Shown piece after piece: positions 1 through 10,062 of a stretch of 49,459 bases of DNA; position 1 is the first letter of the stretch; each line of letters starts with the position of its first letter. The stretch is from a bacterium (GTDB taxonomy: Bacteria; Zhuqueibacterota; QNDG01; DTFT01). The notes beneath the pieces are model-generated. The model worked only from the letters and a program-made list of their open reading frames with translations, did not search any database and was not told the origin of the DNA. The position numbers and the translations under genes were made by a program. The stretch is taken from NCBI GenBank assembly GCA_030372965.1, contig JAUCQC010000182.1:1-49459 (forward strand), in the 5' to 3' direction.

Positions 1-1063
<1,063 letters not shown>

Positions 1064-2224
1064 TTATGGACGGTTGTTCCGCGGCCGATCCGGCTCCTGA
1101 AAGAGTCTCCGGGCGATTGTCGAGAGATACAGCCTGCAGTTCATCCAGGTGTGCCCGCCGTCCGAGAGGAACGTTTCATGTCTGATCTTCTTTTCGTCCA
1201 ACACCCGGAGATACTCCGAAACGACGGGAAAGAGGCCGTCCTCCCTGCCGATGCCGATCCAGAACAGTTTCAACCGCCGGTTCGCGGCATCCGGATCCGC
1301 GAAAAGGACCGAATTGTTCCGGTCGAATTCCTCCTTCCGCATGCCCGGCGCGAAACCGCATACCCACGCGAAAAGGTCCGGATGGTTCAGCCCCAGATAT
1401 AGAGCTTCCCCGCCGCCGCCCGAAAAACCAGCGATGGCCCTGCCGTCCGGCCGCCTGAGCACCCGGTAGTTCCCCTCCACGAACGGCAGAAGACAGCCGA
1501 AAAAGTCCTTTTGGAATTCCTGCAGATTCTCCGGGGACCGGAGACTGCCGGCCGACTTCGGGATCACGGGATAGGCCCGGCCGTACGGCATGACCACGAT
1601 CATGGGGACCGCCTTGCCCTGGTGGATGAGATTGTCGAGAATGAAATTCGCCCGGCCCACCTTGGTCCAGGTCTCCTCCGTGTCTGTTGTGCCGTGCAGC
1701 AGGTACAGTGCGGGGTATTTCCGCCCCCGGTTTTCCTCGTAGCCAGGGGGCGTGTAGACCAGCACGGGGCGGACGCCCAGCGCGTCGGAGAAATAGGTCC
1801 GGAAGGCCAGGGTTCCGTGGGGAATGTTCAGAATCGAATGGATCGGCGGCGGATCGCCGGGGATCTCCACCAGGCTGTTTTGAAAACCCTCGTTCGGGAA
1901 GATGAACTGATTGCGCGGGTCAGCCACCTGCATCCCGTCCACGTCGAAGTGGTAGGGGTACAGATCCGGCTCGACCGGGCCGACTGTGACGCTCCAGACG
2001 CCGGCCGTGTCCCGTGTCATGTCGACGGGTCCCTTCTCGAACTGGGCGTCCAGCTGGACCTTTCCGGCGGCCGGAGCCGCCAGACGGAAGACGACGGTGC
2101 GGTCCGGATTCACCTGGGGCGAAACCGGCTGCCTCATCCCCACAGGCTGTCCATCGGAACGGCCCGCCAGCAAAGCGGCCGCGGCCCAAACGATCGCGGC
2201 GTGACCTGCCATCCTGCGCTTCAT
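1064..2224 (-). CDS. CE1-like secreted esterase with N-terminal E-set-like domain
   Basis: 386 aa; signal peptide, VYTPPGYEENRGRKYPALYLLHGTTD, GFSGGGGEAL, DGGHTWMNCR near C-terminus. Confidence 0.88.
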   Translation of the reverse strand: MKRRMAGHAAIVWAAAALLAGRSDGQPVGMRQPVSPQVNPDRTVVFRLAAPAAGKVQLDAQFEKGPVDMTRDTAGVWSVTVGPVEPDLYPYHFDVDGMQVADPRNQFIFPNEGFQNSLVEIPGDPPPIHSILNIPHGTLAFRTYFSDALGVRPVLVYTPPGYEENRGRKYPALYLLHGTTDTEETWTKVGRANFILDNLIHQGKAVPMIVVMPYGRAYPVIPKSAGSLRSPENLQEFQKDFFGCLLPFVEGNYRVLRRPDGRAIAGFSGGGGEALYLGLNHPDLFAWVCGFAPGMRKEEFDRNNSVLFADPDAANRRLKLFWIGIGREDGLFPVVSEYLRVLDEKKIRHETFLSDGGHTWMNCRLYLSTIARRLFQEPDRPRNNRP

Positions 2225-2285
2225 GCGTATGCCCTCCTATACCGTCCCCGGTCAGGCGCCGTCGGAACGGGAATGTGTCCGTTCG

Positions 2286-4688
2286 TCACCGGATCGCCTC
2301 AAAAACCATCTTGTCCAGATTCACGTTGTCCGCGTCGATCACGACTCTCAGCGCGGCCGGACCCGCGTTCAACTTCACGGTTTTGCCGATGATCGTCCAG
2401 TTCTGATACGCACCGGTGAAGGGAACGGTGATGCTCCCCGTGACGTCCCTTCCGTCGCATTCGAGGTGCAGTCGGCCGCCCTCGCTGCCCGAAGCGACCG
2501 AGAAAGAGACCCTGTACTCGCCGGACCGGTCGACCGCGACCGTATACGCCATCCATTCCCCGGCGTGGGTCCAGCCCACATTATAGCCGCCCGTTGAGCA
2601 TTTTTCGATGTCCACGGCCTGATTGAGACGGTATTGCCCGCCCTCGTTCACTTCGTTCCGGTCCGAATAGGCGTCGTCCGGGCATCCCGCGTCGAAATCC
2701 TCGGCTTCCACGGTGCCGGGGATCCGGTGCGGCTTGAACGGGGCCTGGGGCGTTTCGCAGACCTCCGCGAGCGTCCAACCGGCCATGGATCCCTTGTCGG
2801 ATCCGGACACTCCGGCCCGTGCACCCACGGCAGGGGCTCCGGCCACGGACAGGGCGGCGGCGGGAAACCGCTTGTTCGATATCCTCATCAGACCGCCGTT
2901 TGCGCGGTCGATTTTCCAGAGTTGACTCTCGTCGCCCGTCCAGACTGAAAGCAGGAGGCCCTGACCGGCCGCGTCGCAGCCGAGGGCCTTGAGACCGTCT
3001 TTCCGGTTCGAGATCCTGTACACGCCCCTGCCAGCGGATTCCAGCTTCCATTGGGAGGCCGCGGCCTTCCGGTCGGCCGTCAGGGCCAGATCCGAGCCCA
3101 GCACCGGCGCGCCGGACCTGCCGCCGGGAACGAGGAAATAATGAGGGCCGCAGTCAAGATCCGCGTATTTATCCAGCTTCGGTATGCGGCCGTCGAACCG
3201 GAGACGCAGGACATAGGCGAGTTCAGAGAACGGCCTCTCGGGCAGGCGGACCGTCAGTCCGGAAGCGTCCTGACCGAAGGGCAGGGACAGATAATTTCCG
3301 GCGGCGCCGTTGATCAGTTCCACGGACTTCAGGTTCGCGCAGTTGATCCTGTCGGAGGACAGGGAACGGAGCGTGACCTCCATCCGGTCATCGTCCCAGC
3401 CGAGAAGGATGGCGTACAGAATCGTGCTGTCCTTCGACCGGGTGTACCGGACGTCGTCCGCCGTTCCCTCGGCCGGGGCCGTGAACACGCCGTGGCCCGC
3501 GCCCATGACCGTGGGGCCTTCCCCGTATTTTTCCCAGGCGCGCGTGGCGTACACCGCTTCTCCGTATTTTTTAAGCCACGCGCCCATGGCCGTCAGGACG
3601 TCCCGCTGCTCCCGAGGGATGGACCCGTCCGCCTTCGGGGAGATGTTGAGGAGCAGGTTGCCGTTCTTGCTGATCCGGTCCAGGAACCCGTGCAGGACCT
3701 GCCTGGGGGAGTAATACCCGATCCCCTCGGTGTAGCACCAGCTCGAGGAGCTGATGGCGTCGTCGGTCAGCCAGTAGTTGTCCGTGATGTCGACCGGTCC
3801 CCCGCGCTCGTAATCCAGAACCGCGCATCTCTCGTTCAGGCCGTCCTTGTACGTGGCCACGACCTCCTTCCCCCACCCGGCCGCCGCGTTATAATAGTCG
3901 GCGAGGAATTGCAGGAGAACCGGCCGGGAAATGACATGCAGGTTGAAATCCTGCCAGATGACGTCGGGCCTGTAGCCGTCGATGATCTCCCTGTGTTTTT
4001 CGAGCCAGAAGGCCTCGTTCTTTTCCTTTCCCTGCTGGCCGAAAAGCTTCTGCAGATCCGGATCGTCCGTCTTCGGCACGGCGGAATAATACCCGGTGAT
4101 ATTGTAGGCGTGGTGCATCGACAGGATGACTTTCATGTTCCGTTTGCGGATGGCCTCCGTCAGCAGGCCGACCAGGTCGAGTTTCGGCCCCTGGTCCTTC
4201 GCGTTCCAGGGATTGACTTTGCTCGCCCACATGGAGAAACCGTCGTGGTGCTCCGCCACCGGCCCCGCGAACCGGGCGCCCGCGTCCGCGAACAACTGCG
4301 CCCATTCGTCCGGGTCAAACTGCCCGCCCTCGGACTTGAGCCTGGGGGCGAATTGCGTGAACCGTCCCTGTTTGTCCGGGGCTCCGGTGATGAAAAAATT
4401 GTATGGCCAGACGGACGGGTCGCCGTACGTCTCCGTGTGGTGACGGTTCTCCCCGGTACCCTTCAGGTACATGCTCCGGGGATACCATTCGTTCGCGAAA
4501 GCGGGGACCGCGTACACGCCCCAGTGGAAATAGATGCCGAATTTCGCGTCCTTGAACCACTCCGGAACCGGATTCGCTTTTTCCAGGGACTCGAAGGAGG
4601 GCTCGAAAACCCGCGGAGCGGCCGCGGGTTGAGCGGTCAGCAGTCCCGCGGACAACAGAGACAGGATCAACAGGGTTCGGATTCTCAT
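2286..4688 (-). CDS. GH29 alpha-L-fucosidase with C-terminal ricin-like and CBM6/35-like modules
   Basis: 800 aa; WFKDAKFGIYFHWGVYAVPAFANEWYPR, AEHHDGFSMW, DVIWQDF; C-terminus has ESQLWKI-type repeats and VEAEDFD...VGWTHAGEWMAYTV...NVNLDKM. Confidence 0.92.
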   Translation of the reverse strand: MRIRTLLILSLLSAGLLTAQPAAAPRVFEPSFESLEKANPVPEWFKDAKFGIYFHWGVYAVPAFANEWYPRSMYLKGTGENRHHTETYGDPSVWPYNFFITGAPDKQGRFTQFAPRLKSEGGQFDPDEWAQLFADAGARFAGPVAEHHDGFSMWASKVNPWNAKDQGPKLDLVGLLTEAIRKRNMKVILSMHHAYNITGYYSAVPKTDDPDLQKLFGQQGKEKNEAFWLEKHREIIDGYRPDVIWQDFNLHVISRPVLLQFLADYYNAAAGWGKEVVATYKDGLNERCAVLDYERGGPVDITDNYWLTDDAISSSSWCYTEGIGYYSPRQVLHGFLDRISKNGNLLLNISPKADGSIPREQRDVLTAMGAWLKKYGEAVYATRAWEKYGEGPTVMGAGHGVFTAPAEGTADDVRYTRSKDSTILYAILLGWDDDRMEVTLRSLSSDRINCANLKSVELINGAAGNYLSLPFGQDASGLTVRLPERPFSELAYVLRLRFDGRIPKLDKYADLDCGPHYFLVPGGRSGAPVLGSDLALTADRKAAASQWKLESAGRGVYRISNRKDGLKALGCDAAGQGLLLSVWTGDESQLWKIDRANGGLMRISNKRFPAAALSVAGAPAVGARAGVSGSDKGSMAGWTLAEVCETPQAPFKPHRIPGTVEAEDFDAGCPDDAYSDRNEVNEGGQYRLNQAVDIEKCSTGGYNVGWTHAGEWMAYTVAVDRSGEYRVSFSVASGSEGGRLHLECDGRDVTGSITVPFTGAYQNWTIIGKTVKLNAGPAALRVVIDADNVNLDKMVFEAIR

Positions 4689-4703
4689 TGGATGCCTCTC
4701 TCG

Positions 4704-7124
4704 TCAATGCTTTTCGGAATGAAGGGTGATCGTCGCGGAAGACAGGCCCTCTGAACCCGCCTCCAGCCTGATTTTTCCGGCCTCGCGGGCGCTTCGAACC
4801 ACGACCAGCGCGCGGCCGTGGAAGGCGTTCCGCTCGGTTCCGGAGTAGGGATCCGGGTCCTTTCCGTTTCCGTTGTCCACGCCCGCGATGACTCCGGGTC
4901 CGTCGATCCTGAAACGGAGCCTGTGCCCGGCATCGGGCCGGACCGTCCCCTCCGCGTCCGTGATCTCGACCGTCACGAAGGACAGGTCCTGTCCGTCCGC
5001 GGAGATCCGGGACCGGTCCGGTGTCAGCCGGATGCGGACCGGTTCACCCGCGGTTTTCAATGTCACGGATTCCAGTTCCCGGCCGTCTTTCACTCCCGCG
5101 GCCTTGAGAACGCCGGCAGCGTAAGGCAGAGTGAAAACAGCCTTGAATTCCTGCTCCGGGCCGGTCGGCCGCTCGCCGATTCTGTTCCCATTCAGAAACA
5201 GGCGGACGGACGGGTATCTTGAAACCACTTCGACCTGCACGTCCTTCCCCTCCATGCCGGGCCAGGTCCAGCTTTCCCGGCCGGGCCACACGGACCAGAG
5301 TGTTTCCTGGATAATCCCGTCATCCGGATTGGGCTCCCGGACGGACATGTACAGCTTCTCGGTGTCATTCCATAACATGGACCGGTAGTGGGACACGGGT
5401 TTCCGCCATCCGGTCAGATCGATGTCCCCGCAATAGGAGGTGTGCCAGGGATACACGTCGTTTTCCCAGGATTCCCCTTCCGGTTCGCCCGGAACAAAGG
5501 TGCGGCCGATGCCCGATTCGCCCAGATAGTCGATCGCGGTCCAGACGAAATCCCCGATGATATAGGGATGGTTCCGGACCATTTCCCGGTTGCTGAACGC
5601 GTCCCTCGGAAACGACTCCGTCTGCAGGATGATCCGCGACGGGACCCGCTCGTGGTCGGACACGGCCCGGTGCATCTGATAATTGTACCCGCAGACGTCA
5701 TGCGCCGCCATCAGCGGGTCGAAGATCTCCCACCCCTGGTCCCAGGTGGTCATGGCGGAGGTGACCGGCCGCGTGGGATCCAGGCCGCGGACGCATCGGG
5801 CCAGCATTTTGGCGGTTTCGACCGCGGCCGGATCAGTCCTCTCGATGATTTCGTTCCCGGTGCTCCACATCACGATCGAGGGATGGTTCCGGTCGCGCAT
5901 CACCATGGATTCGAGGTCCCGGCGCCACCAGTCGTCGAAGAAAACCGCGTAGTCGTTCGGATTCTTGCCGGTTCTCCAGCAGTCGAACGATTCGTCGATG
6001 ACCATCAACCCCAGCCGGTCGCACGCGTCGAGAAACGCCTCGGACGGCGGATTGTGCGCCGTGCGCACGGCGTTGAACCCCGCCGCTTTCAGCAGTTCCG
6101 CTTTCCGCTCCTCGGCGCGGTCGAACGCGGCGGCGCCCAGGCATCCGTTGTCGTGATGCGCGCACCCGCCGTTCAGTTTCACGGTTTTCCCGTTCAGCTG
6201 GAATCCGTTTTCAGGGCTGTATTTCAGCGACCGGATGCCGAAGGGAATCCGGACGCGGTCAAGTTCCCTCGTCCCCCGCCTCACCGTGACGCGCGCCTCG
6301 TACAGATAGGGCGTCTCCGGGGACCACAGCCGCGGAGTGCGGACGGTCACCGTGCGCAGGACCTCCCGGCTGCCTGCCGCGGCCAGTCCGACCGATGCCG
6401 TGTCTGCAGACGCGATCCGGCCTTTCCGGTCCAGGACCTGGATATCCAGGAGGATTCTTTGAGCGGTACCGGAGCTGTTCTCCACCGTCGTGCGGATTTG
6501 GACGGCCGCCGCTTCCGGCCGGACGTCCGGGGTCGTGACGCACACGCCCCACGTCGCAATGTGAACCGGATCCGTCACGATGAGCCGGACCGGCCTGTAA
6601 ATGCCGGAGCCGCTGTACCAGCGGGAGTTGAGGTGGCGGGAATTGTCCACGCGCACGGCGAGGACGTTTTCCGAATCCGGGCGGAGATGCTCGGTGAGGT
6701 CATGAAAAAAGGACGTGTACCCGTACGGATGAACGCCCAGCGAATGCCCGTTGATGAACACCTCGGCATTCATGTAAACGCCCCCGAAATAGACGGACAC
6801 GCGTTTGTCCGCCCATTCCGCGGGGATCCGGAAGTGTTTCCGGTACCACCCGGCGCCCGCGGGAAAGAATCCTCCGGCCTGGCCCGTGGGATTGTTTCGA
6901 TCGATTGTGCCCTCGATGCTCCAGTCGTGGGGCAGGTCGAGTGTCCGCCAGTTCCGGTCATCGAACCCCGGGCCGCCGGCGGACGGATCGTCCGTCAGGC
7001 TGAATTTCCAGTCTTCACCGAAAAACAGCCCGCGGTCGGTCCCTCTTGAATGACTCGAGCTTCCGGTCCAGCAGGCGGATAAAACCAGCATCGCCGCGGC
7101 CAGCCATGAGGACAGCTTTTTCAT
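4704..7124 (-). CDS. GH2 beta-galactosidase-like, probable lipoprotein
   Basis: ORF open to 7142; start refined to MKKLSSWLAAAMLVLSAC (lipobox LSAC). LPHDWSIEG, MWSTGNEI acid/base, LQTESF nucleophile, GDFVWTAIDYLGE. Confidence 0.9.
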   Translation of the reverse strand: MKKLSSWLAAAMLVLSACWTGSSSHSRGTDRGLFFGEDWKFSLTDDPSAGGPGFDDRNWRTLDLPHDWSIEGTIDRNNPTGQAGGFFPAGAGWYRKHFRIPAEWADKRVSVYFGGVYMNAEVFINGHSLGVHPYGYTSFFHDLTEHLRPDSENVLAVRVDNSRHLNSRWYSGSGIYRPVRLIVTDPVHIATWGVCVTTPDVRPEAAAVQIRTTVENSSGTAQRILLDIQVLDRKGRIASADTASVGLAAAGSREVLRTVTVRTPRLWSPETPYLYEARVTVRRGTRELDRVRIPFGIRSLKYSPENGFQLNGKTVKLNGGCAHHDNGCLGAAAFDRAEERKAELLKAAGFNAVRTAHNPPSEAFLDACDRLGLMVIDESFDCWRTGKNPNDYAVFFDDWWRRDLESMVMRDRNHPSIVMWSTGNEIIERTDPAAVETAKMLARCVRGLDPTRPVTSAMTTWDQGWEIFDPLMAAHDVCGYNYQMHRAVSDHERVPSRIILQTESFPRDAFSNREMVRNHPYIIGDFVWTAIDYLGESGIGRTFVPGEPEGESWENDVYPWHTSYCGDIDLTGWRKPVSHYRSMLWNDTEKLYMSVREPNPDDGIIQETLWSVWPGRESWTWPGMEGKDVQVEVVSRYPSVRLFLNGNRIGERPTGPEQEFKAVFTLPYAAGVLKAAGVKDGRELESVTLKTAGEPVRIRLTPDRSRISADGQDLSFVTVEITDAEGTVRPDAGHRLRFRIDGPGVIAGVDNGNGKDPDPYSGTERNAFHGRALVVVRSAREAGKIRLEAGSEGLSSATITLHSEKH

Positions 7125-7188
7125 GGGACTCATCCCTTTCATGCGACGCGTGTCAGCCCCGGTGCTCCCAGAGGGACATCCGTGCCCG

Positions 7189-10050
7189 CTATCTTGCTGT
7201 TATGGAAACGCGGGCGGTCGGCAGTCCCTCGGACTCCGCGGAGATCCGTATCTCGCCGGATTCCCCGTTCGACCGGATCACCGCGAGACACAGTCCGTGG
7301 AACGCCTTCCGGTGATCCCGGTTGAAATATTCATGGCTGACCGGGTTGCCGTTGTCCACTCCGGCGATCGCGCCCGCGCCGGACACCGAGAATCGCACGA
7401 GCGGGTCCGCGTCGGGGCACAGCCGCCCTTCCCTGTCGGCGATCTCCACCCGGACGAACGAAAGGTCCTTCCCGTCCGGCCGGATCGCGGCGCGATCGGG
7501 CTTCAGGATGATTCGCGCCGGGACGCCCGCGGTGACCGCTGAATCCGCGCACGCCGCTTCCCCGTTGTTTTTGGCGACGGCCCGCACTGTACCCGGCGCG
7601 TAGGGAACCTTCCATTCCAAATAAAGATGCTCCGTGTCCCGGAAACTTTTTTCGCCGAGGGACCGTCCGTTCAGGAACAGTTCCACGGTCCCGCAGTTGC
7701 TGTAACAACGGACGGGGATCTTCTTTCCCTCGAAACCCGGCCAGTTCCAATGCGGAAGGACGTGGACCATGGGCGATCCGGTCCATTGACTCTGGTAGAG
7801 GTAGAACCGGTCCTTCGGAAACCCGCACCGGTCGACGATTCCGAAATAGGAGGAAACCGACGGCCAGCTGAAGGGGGACGGCTCGCCGATGTAGTCGAAT
7901 CCCGTCCACACGAACTCTCCGGCGATCCACGGGGCCGCGGCGACCGCCTTCAGCGTGTTTTCCGCCGTGTCGTCGTCGTAGGAGGAACGCTGATTGTCCA
8001 GGGCCAGGACGATTTTCGGGTCCCCGTTTCCTTCGGCGACCAGGTTGTACCGGCCCCGCGTGCTCACGGCCGAGGCGGTTTCGGAGGCGACCAGCGGCGT
8101 CTTCCCCTTCAGGGTCGGGTAGAAGGAAAGGTTGTAATTGACGCCGAACACGTCCAGCGGTTTCGAGAAGCCGGTTTCCACGGCCGCTTCCGGCAGGTTG
8201 CAGCCCGCGGTGACCGGCCGGGTCGGATCCTCACGCCGGCAGATGTCCGCAAGCCGCTTCGACATTTCGAACGCGTCCGGATGGTACTGCTCGGGGATCT
8301 CGTTGCCGATGCTCCAGAGAATGACGCTGGGATGGTTCCGGTCGCGGCGGATCATGTCCGCCAGGTCCCGTTCGCTCCAGGAGTCGAAAAACCGGTCGTA
8401 TCCGAACGTCGTTTTCGGCCTCTTCCACTCGTCGAACGCCTCGTCCATGACGAGGAATCCCATCCGGTCGCAGAGGTCCAGGAGTTCGGGAGCGGGCGGA
8501 TTGTGGCTCGTTCGAACCGCGTTGCAGCCCATGGTCTTCATGATTTCGAGCTGGCGCTCGATGGCGCGGCCGTTCACGGCGGTCCCCAGGCATCCCAGGT
8601 CGTGGTGGAGGTTCACCCCCCGTATCGGGACATGCCTGCCGTTCAGGAAAAATCCGCTGTCCACGGTGAATTCGAATGTCCGGATGCCGAAAGGCGTTTC
8701 GCCGGAATCCGTTTCCCGGCCGTTCACCCGGACCAGGGACTTGACGCCGTAGAGAACCGGATTCTCCAGGGACCATAAAGCGGGTTTGGCGATTCTGAGG
8801 GTATGGAGGAAAAGGCCGGCGCTGTCGGGTTCGATCCGCATCTCGGAACGGGTCACGGCGGTTTCGCGTCCGGACGCGTCCACAATGACGGATTCCAGAA
8901 TGACGGACTGCGGAACCGGCGACTGGTTCCGGACTTTTGTTTCCACGCGGACCGTCGCCGCGTCCTCGGAAACGTCCGGCGTGGTCACGCCGACCCCCCA
9001 CTGCGCGATGTGAACCGGATCGGTCTTCGTCAGCCGCACGTTCCGGTAAATGCCCGCACCGGAATACCAGCGGGAACAGGGCTGTTTCACGTCGACCCGC
9101 ACGGCCAGGACGTTCCTCCCCTCTCCGAACCGGACGTGCTCCGTCAATTCATACTGACAGCTGGAATAGCCGTACGGCCGGTTGCCGAGATGCGCGCCGT
9201 TGATCCAGACGTCGCTGTTCATGTACACGCCGTCGAATTCGACGAATATCCTTTTCCCCCGGTCGCCTTCGGGCAGGCTGAACGTCTTTCTGTACCACCC
9301 GGTTCCTCCGTCGACATATCCCGCTCCGCTGCCGCCCGGGCAGGCGGAATCGAAGGGTCCCTCGATCGTCTTCTCCCCCTCCGCGTAGAGGCCGCCGCCC
9401 TGGACGCCGTCGAACACACGTATGGCGATGCTGTTGCTTTCCCCGTACCGGATGAGTTCGGCGGGAATCCGGTACTGCCTGAGCCGGTCCCACGCGGTCA
9501 CGTAACCGGGGGGAAAGGATCCCAGGCCGCCCACCTTCACGCCGTTGAAGAAAGTCTCGTCCGCGTCGTCGATCCTCCCCAGATTGACGATGATGTCCTT
9601 TCCCTTTAAATCCGCCGGGACAACCAGGCCGCGCCGGTACCATCCGATCACGTTGTCGTCCGTGTAGTCCGAGTGCGTCTCCCAGTTCGCCGGAAGCGTC
9701 ACGTTCTGCCAGGAACCGTCGTCCAGCCCGGGATTTTTCCACGACGGATCGTCGCCCTTGCTGAATTTCCACTGGCCGGCCGCCGCGCGGATCTCGGGGA
9801 CGGCTTCCGCCTCCGGCTCGGCCGGGGTCAGCCCTTCTATGCTCCAGTCGTGGGGCAGGATAAGGCTGCGCCAGGCAGAATCGTCCAGCGAGGGGTTCTG
9901 TCCGTCCGGGACATCGCCGAGCCGGAAACGCCAGCCCTCGTTGAACGGGACCGTGCCCGGGGACTGGGCGGTCACGGCGGACGCGGCCAGGAAACACGCC
10001 GCGCCGGCCGCGATCCGGCGGATCGCGCGGGGATGGGATCGAAACATCAC
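7189..10050 (-). CDS. GH2 glycoside hydrolase with an extra jelly-roll-like insertion
   Basis: 953 aa; LPHDWSIEG, ILWSIGNEI, ASETAS, GEFVWTGFDYIGE; ~160 aa insert relative to the neighbouring GH2. Confidence 0.9.
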   Translation of the reverse strand: MMFRSHPRAIRRIAAGAACFLAASAVTAQSPGTVPFNEGWRFRLGDVPDGQNPSLDDSAWRSLILPHDWSIEGLTPAEPEAEAVPEIRAAAGQWKFSKGDDPSWKNPGLDDGSWQNVTLPANWETHSDYTDDNVIGWYRRGLVVPADLKGKDIIVNLGRIDDADETFFNGVKVGGLGSFPPGYVTAWDRLRQYRIPAELIRYGESNSIAIRVFDGVQGGGLYAEGEKTIEGPFDSACPGGSGAGYVDGGTGWYRKTFSLPEGDRGKRIFVEFDGVYMNSDVWINGAHLGNRPYGYSSCQYELTEHVRFGEGRNVLAVRVDVKQPCSRWYSGAGIYRNVRLTKTDPVHIAQWGVGVTTPDVSEDAATVRVETKVRNQSPVPQSVILESVIVDASGRETAVTRSEMRIEPDSAGLFLHTLRIAKPALWSLENPVLYGVKSLVRVNGRETDSGETPFGIRTFEFTVDSGFFLNGRHVPIRGVNLHHDLGCLGTAVNGRAIERQLEIMKTMGCNAVRTSHNPPAPELLDLCDRMGFLVMDEAFDEWKRPKTTFGYDRFFDSWSERDLADMIRRDRNHPSVILWSIGNEIPEQYHPDAFEMSKRLADICRREDPTRPVTAGCNLPEAAVETGFSKPLDVFGVNYNLSFYPTLKGKTPLVASETASAVSTRGRYNLVAEGNGDPKIVLALDNQRSSYDDDTAENTLKAVAAAPWIAGEFVWTGFDYIGEPSPFSWPSVSSYFGIVDRCGFPKDRFYLYQSQWTGSPMVHVLPHWNWPGFEGKKIPVRCYSNCGTVELFLNGRSLGEKSFRDTEHLYLEWKVPYAPGTVRAVAKNNGEAACADSAVTAGVPARIILKPDRAAIRPDGKDLSFVRVEIADREGRLCPDADPLVRFSVSGAGAIAGVDNGNPVSHEYFNRDHRKAFHGLCLAVIRSNGESGEIRISAESEGLPTARVSITAR

Positions 10051-10062
10051 AGGGATCTACTC

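Noticed and set aside
3051-7049. Long plus-strand ORFs (567 aa at 3051..4754 and 553 aa at 5388..7049) antisense to GH29 and GH2
   Set aside because: Same shadow-ORF signature; the minus-strand proteins have intact catalytic motifs.
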